Shown here one piece after another: positions 49,691-56,151 of a DNA stretch of 64,000 nt. Position numbers and translations under genes: made by a program. The notes beneath the pieces were generated by a model. The model did not search any database. It was not told where the DNA came from and worked only from the letters and a program-made list of their open reading frames with translations. The DNA comes from Arthrobacter sp. zg-Y844. GTDB lineage: Bacteria; Actinomycetota; Actinomycetes; Actinomycetales; Micrococcaceae. Each line of letters begins with the position of its first letter. The first letter of the stretch is position 1. Location: positions 930,001 through 994,000 of the forward strand of contig NZ_JANFLS010000001.1 of assembly GCF_024385465.1 (NCBI RefSeq), given 5' to 3'.

Positions 49691-50499
49691 GCCTGAACCG
49701 TCGGCAGGTACTGGAGGATGGCCTCGGCCGTCTCTCGGGGGTTGATGATGTGCGGCATGTTGCCGCGCGTTTCCAGTTCCACAAGCGTGCTGCCGGGGAG
49801 ATGCCGGTGCAGGTACAACGACGCCGTTTCCGGGGTCAGCGGGTCGGCCCGCGACTGCAGCACCAGGGTCGGAACAGATACCAGGGGCAGCAGGTGCCGG
49901 ATGTCCGTGGCAAAGCTCATTCGCAGGAAGTCCCGCACGTACTCCGGATGCAACCGGCACAGCCGGTCCGCCAATATGTCATTGATCTCCGGGCCTGCGT
50001 CCGCTCCCGCTATGCCCGCGCTCATCGTCCTCGCCCAGAGGGGGTAGTTGGCCTCCACCGCATCAATAACCTTCTGGATGTCGCCGGGGGCGAATCCACC
50101 CGAATAGCCCTCGTCGTTGACGTAGCAGGGCGAGGTGCAGAGCAGGATGAGGCGTGCAATCCGAGGGGTGCGCGCTGAGGCGGCCAGCGCCATGGTGCCG
50201 GCAATGCTGTGCCCCACGATGGTGGCGTCCTGCACATCCAGGGCATCCAGCACCTCGATGAGGTCGCCCAGATAACCTTCCAGATCAGCGTATTTTGCTG
50301 CGTTGTAAGCCTCCGGATCGGCCTCCCCGGTTCCTACATGATCAAACAGCACCACTTTGTAGGCGTCCGTGAAGAACGGCAGGATCGGGTCCCAGATCAC
50401 CTGGTCGCAGCCAAAGCCCTGGACCAGCAGCAGCACAGGGCCATCGGGGCGTCCAAGCACTCGGACGTTGTTGCGCTGGATTACTGCCTGGGCATTCAT
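49687..50499 (-). CDS. RsbQ-like alpha/beta hydrolase, catalytic His replaced by Asn
   Basis: A 270-residue protein closely like Bacillus RsbQ, the partner of the PAS phosphatase RsbP in energy-stress signalling, and a relative of the plant receptors D14 and KAI2. It shares LVQGFGCDQVIWD, VLFDHVGTGEADPEAYNAA, GHSIAG with Ser98, the lid SPCYVNDEGYSGGF and the Asp in LQSRADPLTP. In RsbQ the His of the triad is in RGHCPH; here the codon is AAC, giving RGNMPH. The hydrolase is therefore probably inactive or uses another His, and may only bind a ligand. Its stop overlaps the kinase start. The ATG has AGGTGCAGG right before it. Confidence 0.88.
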   Translation of the reverse strand: MNAQAVIQRNNVRVLGRPDGPVLLLVQGFGCDQVIWDPILPFFTDAYKVVLFDHVGTGEADPEAYNAAKYADLEGYLGDLIEVLDALDVQDATIVGHSIAGTMALAASARTPRIARLILLCTSPCYVNDEGYSGGFAPGDIQKVIDAVEANYPLWARTMSAGIAGADAGPEINDILADRLCRLHPEYVRDFLRMSFATDIRHLLPLVSVPTLVLQSRADPLTPETASLYLHRHLPGSTLVELETRGNMPHIINPRETAEAILQYLPTVQA

Positions 50500-50872
50500 C
50501 CTGCACCTGCTTTCGGTTGATTTGTTCGAAGCGTGAGCGGGGCGGTTCAGCGGATGGAAAAGAGCGAGAAAGGGACGGGCATCCCGTGGGGCGGCTGCGG
50601 CAGCTGCTGTGTACGCTGGCCGTCCTGCGCCGGTGCCCTACAAGGCGCGGGCAGGATTCGGGGGCGGCGATGAACTTAGTGCGGGCCGTGCCGGGGCTGC
50701 GAAACCAGCCCGGGTGAGGGACTTACCGCTCGTTTTACACATGAAATAGAGACCTTATATCGAGACTTTTTTCAATCACCGGCAAATTGCTGCCAAGGAA
50801 GGCACGCAGCAATGCGTGGAATTCCCGTTCGAAATCTAACAGAGCGACCGCCACAGGAGAAAATCAGGCTGC
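50500..50872. other. 373-base gene-free region
   Basis: The stretch between the RsbQ-like gene and the marR gene must hold the promoter of the RsbQ-kinase unit. The part around 50730-50800 is richer in A and T than its surroundings. Short frames on the plus strand lack Shine-Dalgarno and family support. I see no gene, repeat or terminator that I can defend. Confidence 0.5.
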
Positions 50873-51376
50873 TTAGCTTTCGATCATGTTTTGCCGGGAC
50901 CCGTCCCTGCCTCCGCCAAGTTCCCCCAGGATCCGCGCCAGCTCCGCCCGGTCACCCGGCTCCAGGACGGAAAAGAACTCGTCCGCCTCGCGCTTCCGGT
51001 CTGCCAGCACCGTTTCCCGCAGCCGCTCCCCTGCCTGCGTCAGCGTCAGCAGGGTAGCCCGACGGTCGGTCGGATGCGCCCGGCGCTCCACCAGCCCCTT
51101 GGCAGTCAACTGGTCCACCACCTCCGTGGCCGAGCGCGGGGCAATGCGCAGCCGCTCCGCCAGTTCCTTCAGCCGCAGCCCCGGCTCGCAGCCGACCCCG
51201 GCCGTGTCCGGTGCCGCCCCGTGCGCCGCTGCCCGTGCCACGGCGCTCAGCGCCCGGAACTGGTGCGGCGTCAGGTCATACGGGGCCAGCTGCTGCATCC
51301 AGCGCTTCCGCAGTCCGCGGAACGCCGTATGCATCAGTTCCCCCAGGGCGGCCGGATCGGCAGAAGCATCAGTCAT
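50873..51376 (-). CDS. MarR family transcriptional regulator
   Basis: A 167-residue winged-HTH repressor. It has LTPHQFRALSAVARAAAHG at the start of the DNA domain, the recognition region LKELAERLRIAPRSATEVVD and the wing VERRAHPTDRRATLLTLTQAG. A longer loop than usual (AAPDTAGVGCEPGLR) contains a single Cys, which could be an oxidation sensor. It diverges from an ABC exporter gene 93 bases away, which it most likely represses through the GAGGTAACCTC-type sites between. Confidence 0.92.
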   Translation of the reverse strand: MTDASADPAALGELMHTAFRGLRKRWMQQLAPYDLTPHQFRALSAVARAAAHGAAPDTAGVGCEPGLRLKELAERLRIAPRSATEVVDQLTAKGLVERRAHPTDRRATLLTLTQAGERLRETVLADRKREADEFFSVLEPGDRAELARILGELGGGRDGSRQNMIES

Positions 51377-51398
51377 GAAAACAGTCTACCCATTTCGC

Positions 51399-51424
51399 GG
51401 TAACCACATAATGAGGTAACCTCT
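51399..51424. promoter_or_regulatory. Likely MarR operators
   Basis: GAGGT-A-ACCTC (51414-51424) is a perfect palindrome and GCGGT-A-ACCAC (51398-51408) a close copy; the shared GGTAACC occurs at 51399 and 51415, 16 bases apart, between the divergent marR and ABC exporter genes. Confidence 0.65.
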
Positions 51425-51469
51425 GCATTAGCTGCCGAATCGCATCTTCCGGCAGCGACAGGAGGAACC

Positions 51470-53332
51470 ATGGCTATTCCCGAAGCGGCCCCCGAAGGCC
51501 CCGGAAGCGGCAGGGGACCAGGCGGCGGCCGCGGCCCCGCAAAGCTGAATCCCGCCGACCAAAAGCAACTGAACCGGCATCCGGTTCACCTGCGGCGCAT
51601 CGCCGCACTATTCGCCCCGCACAAGGGGACCATCGCCGTCGTCGTCCTGCTGATCACCGCCTCGTCGGTGGTCGGCCTGGCACAGCCGTTCCTGGTCCGC
51701 GCGGTGATTGATGACGCACTGCCGCACGGCAACACCCGGCTGCTGCTGTTCCTGACCGCATCCATGGTGGGCGTGGCAGCCCTGACCGCCGCCATCGGCG
51801 TCGTCCAGACCTGGCTGGCCACCAGCATGGGCCAGCGCGTTATGCACACCCTGCGCGTGGATCTCTTCACCCATCTGCAGGCCCAGTCGCTCGGCTTCTT
51901 CACCCGCACCCGCGGCGGGGAGGTGCAGTCCCGGCTCACGCACGATATCTCCGGCATGCAGTCCGTGGTCACCACCACCGCCACGGGCGTGGCATCCAAC
52001 CTCACGACGGCGGTCGCCACCGCCGTGGCGATGGTGGCACTCTCCCCCGGGCTGAGCCTGATTTCGCTGGTGGTGCTCCCGCCGGCCATCTGGCTCTCCC
52101 GCCGCGTGGCGATGATCCGCCGCGACGTCACCGACGAACGCCAGCGCGAGCTCGCCGCCCTGCACACCCAGGTGGAGGAGGGCCTCTCGGTCTCGGGCGT
52201 CCGGCTGGCCAAAACGCTGGGCACCGTTCCGCGCGACGCCGACCGGTTCCGCGCCCGCTCCGAAACCCTGGTGGGACTGGAACTGCGCAGCCAGCTCGCC
52301 GGGCGCTGGCGGATGGCCACCATGCAGATTGTCTTCGCCGCCATTCCGGCCGTCATCTACCTCGCCGCCGGCTTCCCCGCCACCAGCGGCGGCATGACCA
52401 TCGGCACCCTGGTGGCGTTCACCGGACTGCAGGCCGGCATCTTCCGGCCGGTCATGGGGCTGCTGAACATCGGCGTGCAGTGGGTGACCGCACTGGCGTT
52501 CTTCAGCCGGATCTTCGAGTACCTGGACCTCGAGCCGCAGATCCGGCCGGCCGAAAATCCGGTCCGGCTGGACCCGGCAACCGTGCGCGGCGACGTGCGG
52601 TTCGAGGACGTGCACTTTGCGTACGACGACGGCACGGAAGTCCTGCACGGCATCGACCTGACGCTGCCCGCCGGGACCACCACCGCCGTCGTCGGCCCCA
52701 CCGGCTCCGGCAAGAGCACCCTGGCGTCCCTGCTGCCGCGGCTCAACGACACCGGTTCCGGCCGCGTCACCATCGACGGCGTGGACGTGCGCGACCTGGC
52801 CCCCGAGGACCTCGCCCGGATTGTCGGCGTCGTCTCGCAGGAGACCTACCTGATCCACGCCTCCATCCGCGAGAATCTGCTGCTGGCCGAGGCGGACGCC
52901 ACCGACGACCAGCTCTGGTCCGCGCTTGCCGCCGCGCAGATGGCCGACACCGTCGGCGCCCTGCCGGACGGCCTGGACACCCTGGTGGGTGCGCGCGGCC
53001 ACCGTTTCTCCGGCGGGGAGCAGCAGCGGCTCGCCATTGCCCGCACCATCCTGCGCAATCCGCCGGTGCTGGTCTTGGACGAGGCCACCTCGGCGCTGGA
53101 CAACACCACCGAAGCGCAGGTGCAGCTGGCCCTCGAGCGGCTGTCCGCCGGGCGCACCACGCTGACCATCGCGCACCGGCTCTCCACCGTGGAGAACGCG
53201 GATCAGGTGGTGGTGCTCGACGCCGGCCGGGTCATCGAAGCGGGCACTCCGGCCGAGCTGCGGGCAGCCGACGGTGCGTTCGCCCGGCTTGCCGCGCACA
53301 CCGCCACATTGGAGGACAACCTCGCCCGCTAA
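51470..53332 (+). CDS. ABC exporter, fused membrane and ATPase domains
   Basis: A 620-residue half-transporter. An N-terminal Gly/Pro-rich start leads to six membrane helices at about 45-330, then the ATPase: Walker A VGPTGSGKSTLASLLP near 408-423, the signature RFSGGEQQRLAIARTIL, Walker B VLVLDEATSALDN, and the switch His in LTIAHRLSTVENAD. It works as a dimer exporting drugs or lipids. The Shine-Dalgarno AGGAGGAACC precedes the ATG. The divergent MarR gene suggests drug induction. Confidence 0.94.
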   Translation: MAIPEAAPEGPGSGRGPGGGRGPAKLNPADQKQLNRHPVHLRRIAALFAPHKGTIAVVVLLITASSVVGLAQPFLVRAVIDDALPHGNTRLLLFLTASMVGVAALTAAIGVVQTWLATSMGQRVMHTLRVDLFTHLQAQSLGFFTRTRGGEVQSRLTHDISGMQSVVTTTATGVASNLTTAVATAVAMVALSPGLSLISLVVLPPAIWLSRRVAMIRRDVTDERQRELAALHTQVEEGLSVSGVRLAKTLGTVPRDADRFRARSETLVGLELRSQLAGRWRMATMQIVFAAIPAVIYLAAGFPATSGGMTIGTLVAFTGLQAGIFRPVMGLLNIGVQWVTALAFFSRIFEYLDLEPQIRPAENPVRLDPATVRGDVRFEDVHFAYDDGTEVLHGIDLTLPAGTTTAVVGPTGSGKSTLASLLPRLNDTGSGRVTIDGVDVRDLAPEDLARIVGVVSQETYLIHASIRENLLLAEADATDDQLWSALAAAQMADTVGALPDGLDTLVGARGHRFSGGEQQRLAIARTILRNPPVLVLDEATSALDNTTEAQVQLALERLSAGRTTLTIAHRLSTVENADQVVVLDAGRVIEAGTPAELRAADGAFARLAAHTATLEDNLAR

Positions 53333-53360
53333 TCTGCGGGGCTCCGGCTGCCGCGGCGGG

Positions 53361-53726
53361 CTAAGCCTGGCAGAGGCAGAACGGGTGACCCGCCGGATCC
53401 AGGAACACGCGGAAGGTCCTGCCCAGCTGGCGCTCATGTTTAGTTGCTCCAAGCGCGAGGACCGCCGCTTCCCCTTCGTCCAGATCGTCCACATCGACAT
53501 CGATATGCATCTGCTGGGGAACATCCTGGCCCGGCCAGGCCGGCGGCGTGTAGTTTTCCACCCGCTGGAAAGCGAAGCGCTGGCCGGTGACGTCGGAGAT
53601 TTCGGTCCAGTCGCCGTCGTACCCGTCCAGGTCCACCTTCCAGTCCAGGAGGGCGCCGTAGAAGAGGGCGAGTGCCTCGGGGTCCGGGCAGTCGATAACC
53701 GTGCTGGGTACTCGTGCAATAGCCAT
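53361..53726 (-). CDS. VOC family protein, tandem copy 1
   Basis: A 121-residue glyoxalase/bleomycin-resistance-fold protein. VPSTVIDCPDPEALALFYGA opens the domain, and MHIDVDVDDLDEGEAAVLAL and RVFLDPAGHPFCLCQA form the second half. By eye it is about 85% identical to the next gene, from which it differs by a two-residue insertion (DGYDGDW against DDDGW) and scattered changes. Such small proteins sequester or modify antibiotics or act as isomerases; the role here is unknown. It converges on the ABC exporter gene. Confidence 0.9.
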   Translation of the reverse strand: MAIARVPSTVIDCPDPEALALFYGALLDWKVDLDGYDGDWTEISDVTGQRFAFQRVENYTPPAWPGQDVPQQMHIDVDVDDLDEGEAAVLALGATKHERQLGRTFRVFLDPAGHPFCLCQA

Positions 53727-53814
53727 GGCTGGAACCTTAGAGCACCCTGCCGCCGGCTGTCACGGAATTTCTGCCCACCCGATGCCGGGCGGGCGCCGGG
53801 CTTCAGTCATCCTG

Positions 53815-54174
53815 CTAGCCGACGCAGAGGCAGAACGGATGGCCGGCCGGGTCAAGGAACACCCGGAAGGTCTCCCCCGGCTGGTACTCGTGCTTGGTGG
53901 CGCCAAGGGCGAGGACAGCGGCTTCCGCCTCATCCAGGTCGTCCACATCGACGTCGATATGCATCTGCTGGGGAACATCCTGGCCGGGCCAGGCCGGCGG
54001 CGTGTAGTCCTCCACCCGCTGGAAGGCGAAGCGCTGGCCGGTGACGTCGGTGATGTCCGCCCAGCCGTCGTCGTCCACACCCACCTTCCAGTCCAGGAGG
54101 GTGCCGTAGAAGGTGGCGAGTGCCTCGGGATCCGGGCAGTCGATAACAGTGTTGGGAACGCGTGCGATAGCCAT
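53815..54174 (-). CDS. VOC family protein, tandem copy 2
   Basis: A 119-residue paralogue of the gene 88 bases downstream, with the same motifs (CPDPEALATFYGTLLDWKV, MHIDVDVDDLDEAEAAVLAL, FRVFLDPAGHPFCLCVG). The shared core FAFQRVE-YTPPAWPGQDVPQQ carries the conserved metal-side residues. Because it has the same upstream sequence as copy 1, both may be expressed in the same way. The gene is probably functional, since no stops or frameshifts are seen. Confidence 0.9.
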   Translation of the reverse strand: MAIARVPNTVIDCPDPEALATFYGTLLDWKVGVDDDGWADITDVTGQRFAFQRVEDYTPPAWPGQDVPQQMHIDVDVDDLDEAEAAVLALGATKHEYQPGETFRVFLDPAGHPFCLCVG

Positions 54175-54268
54175 GGCCGGAAGCTTAGGACCCCATACCG
54201 CCGGCTGTCACGGGAATTTCGGCTGCCGGTTTACCTTTCTGCTGCCGGTGTGAACCGGCAGCAGGCGT

Positions 54269-54724
54269 TCAGCCCCGGGCCTGCATGGTGCGGTTCAGGG
54301 CAACCAGCGCCCCCGATGCCGCCGCCAACGCTTCCCGCTGGTCGGCATTCAGCCGCTCGATCCCGGCACGGATCGGCCCCGCCCAGGCGTGGGCAATGAC
54401 CTCGTTCTGCGCCCGCGCCTCTTCCGTCGGCAGCAGGAGGCTGACCCGCCGGTCCGTCGGGCTGCTAGACCGCGTCACCAGCCCGCGGTCGGCCAGCGTA
54501 CGGACGGCGGCGCTGGCATTGCTCTGCTTCAGCCCCATCAGCCGGGCGAGTTCCGTGACCGTCAGGCCCGGGTTGTCCAGCACATGCTTGAGCACGGCCA
54601 GCTCTGTGTTGGGCAGCGGTTCGATCCCGGTGATCTCGGGCGCCTTCCGGTGGATGTTCCAGGAAAGATCGCGCAGCAGGTCCGCAATTTCGCGCGTTGC
54701 CGCCGATGCGCCGTCGTTCGTCAT
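54269..54724 (-). CDS. MarR family transcriptional regulator
   Basis: A 151-residue winged-HTH repressor with LPNTELAVLKHVLDNPGLTV, the recognition part TELARLMGLKQSNASAAVRT and the wing VTRSSSPTDRRVSLLLPTEE. It diverges from the Bcr/CflA transporter gene 89 bases away and probably represses both genes through the AT-rich palindrome between them. The ATG at 54724 was chosen because the frame before it would run through that operator. Confidence 0.9.
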   Translation of the reverse strand: MTNDGASAATREIADLLRDLSWNIHRKAPEITGIEPLPNTELAVLKHVLDNPGLTVTELARLMGLKQSNASAAVRTLADRGLVTRSSSPTDRRVSLLLPTEEARAQNEVIAHAWAGPIRAGIERLNADQREALAAASGALVALNRTMQARG

Positions 54725-54741
54725 GCCACCGATCCTAGCGC

Positions 54742-54777
54742 ATATCTTAGGATATATATGTCTGCATATGCTATGCT
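54742..54777. promoter_or_regulatory. AT-rich operator and -10 box for the Bcr/CflA gene
   Basis: ATATC-TTAG-GATAT (54742-54755) is a perfect inverted repeat, GCATATGC (54764-54771) is a second palindrome, and TATGCT (54772-54777) is a -10-like hexamer. The AT content stands out in this GC-rich window. Confidence 0.65.
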
Positions 54778-54813
54778 CGCTCGGCACTTACACGGTTTAG
54801 AAGAAGGATTTCC

Positions 54814-56055
54814 ATGACGAGCACCACGCTCCCCGCACCGCCCTCCAAGCGGCCCACCGCCGGCATGCTGACGGGCATCCTGGCCCTGCTCACCGCAGTG
54901 GCCCCGCTGTCCATCGACATGTACCTGCCGGCCTTCCCGCACATGGCGGATGACCTGAACACCAGCGCCACCGGCATCCAGCTCACCATGACGGCGTTCC
55001 TGGTGGGCCTGGCCCTCGGTCAGCTGGTCATCGGCCCGCTCTCCGACGGCGTCGGCCGCCGCAAGCCGCTGCTGGTCGGCTCCTTCGTTGCCTTGCTGGC
55101 CACCGTGCTCTGCGCCGTTGCCCCGAACGTTGAAATCCTGGCCACCGCCCGCTTCCTGCAGGGCCTCGGCGGCGCCGCCGGCATTGTGCTGGCCCGCGCC
55201 ATTGTCTCCGACACCTCCCGCGGCGCGGCAGCCGCCAAGCTGCTGGGTGTGCTGACCATGATCAGCGTCATTGCCCCCGTGATCGGCCCGCTGGCCGGCG
55301 GCGGCATCATTGCCGCCGGCGGCTGGCGGATGGTGTTCTGGGTCCTCGCGGTCCTGGTCCTGATGATGTTCCTGGGCGCACTGTTCGGAGTGAAGGAAAC
55401 CCTGCCCGACGCCGACCGCAACCGCGGCGGTCTCAAGACCACCTTCCGCGTGGCGGGAGAAGTACTCCGCAACCGCAACTACACCGGCTACCTGCTGACC
55501 TTCTGCTTCTCCTTCGCCGGCCTCTTTGCGTACATCGCCGCCTCCCCGTTCGTCATCCAGAACATCCTCGGCATGTCCGAAACCCGGTTCTCACTCGTGT
55601 TCGCCATGAACGCCGTCGCCATCACCATCGTCAGTGCCGTAGCTGCCGCCCTGGCGGGCAAGGCACCGTACCGCCTGATGATCGCCGTTGGCCTGTCCGT
55701 CGCCGTCCTGGCGGCTGCCGGCATGCTCATTTCGGTGTCCAACGGCACCCCGACAGTCCCCACCCTGGTGCTGTTCGCCGTCTTCCAGGGTTCCCTGGGC
55801 CTGATCTTCGGCAACGCCACGGCGCTGGCGCTCGAAGAGGCCGGGCACCACGCCGGCACCGGCTCCGCTTTCCTGGGCTCCCTGCAGTTCCTGCTGGCAG
55901 CCCTCGTGTCCCCGCTGGTTGGCCTGTGGGGCGAAGAGACCGGCGTGCCGATGGGCGTCGCCATGCTCGGCTTCCTGGTCCTGGCCGCCGCGTCCTTCCT
56001 GCTGCTCACGCGTGCGTCCGTGGAAGCTCCGGCCGAAGAGGCCGCAGCCGTCTAG
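54814..56055 (+). CDS. Bcr/CflA family MFS drug exporter
   Basis: A 413-residue exporter with 12 hydrophobic segments. It has the Bcr opening LLTAVAPLSIDMYLPAFPHM near 22-41 and motif A in GPLSDGVGRRKPLLVGS near 70-86. The motif C-like RAIVSDTSRGAAAAKLLGVL and the following VIGPLAGGGI are also typical. Family members export bicyclomycin, chloramphenicol, sulfonamides or cysteine. AAGGA lies 6 bases before the ATG. The divergent marR and the AT-rich operator control it. Confidence 0.93.
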   Translation: MTSTTLPAPPSKRPTAGMLTGILALLTAVAPLSIDMYLPAFPHMADDLNTSATGIQLTMTAFLVGLALGQLVIGPLSDGVGRRKPLLVGSFVALLATVLCAVAPNVEILATARFLQGLGGAAGIVLARAIVSDTSRGAAAAKLLGVLTMISVIAPVIGPLAGGGIIAAGGWRMVFWVLAVLVLMMFLGALFGVKETLPDADRNRGGLKTTFRVAGEVLRNRNYTGYLLTFCFSFAGLFAYIAASPFVIQNILGMSETRFSLVFAMNAVAITIVSAVAAALAGKAPYRLMIAVGLSVAVLAAAGMLISVSNGTPTVPTLVLFAVFQGSLGLIFGNATALALEEAGHHAGTGSAFLGSLQFLLAALVSPLVGLWGEETGVPMGVAMLGFLVLAAASFLLLTRASVEAPAEEAAAV

Positions 56056-56090
56056 GCACGCTCTTCCCTGGCTCCCATTCCCGGAACCAA

Positions 56091-56128
56091 AAAGGTGCCG
56101 CCCTTCCCGAAGGAAGGGCGGCACCTTT
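56091..56128. terminator. Strong bidirectional intrinsic terminator
   Basis: AAAGGTGCCGCCCTTCC pairs perfectly with GGAAGGGCGGCACCTTT around a CGAA loop. T residues at one end and A residues at the other make it work for both convergent genes. Confidence 0.95.
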
Positions 56129-56151
56129 TGTTCTCAGGAAACGGGCGGAAA

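Larger units (their letters stand above)
53361..54222. repeat. Tandem duplication of a VOC gene and its upstream region
   Basis: Two units start 448 bases apart. They include the two VOC genes and the sequence before each ATG, which shares GCCATGGC at the start and CGCCGGCTGTCACGG further up (53751-53765 and about 54200-54214). This points to a recent segmental duplication. Confidence 0.85.

Noticed and set aside
50517-50717. Short plus-strand frame in the gap before marR
   Set aside because: No Shine-Dalgarno or -10 element fits its start, and the composition is random.
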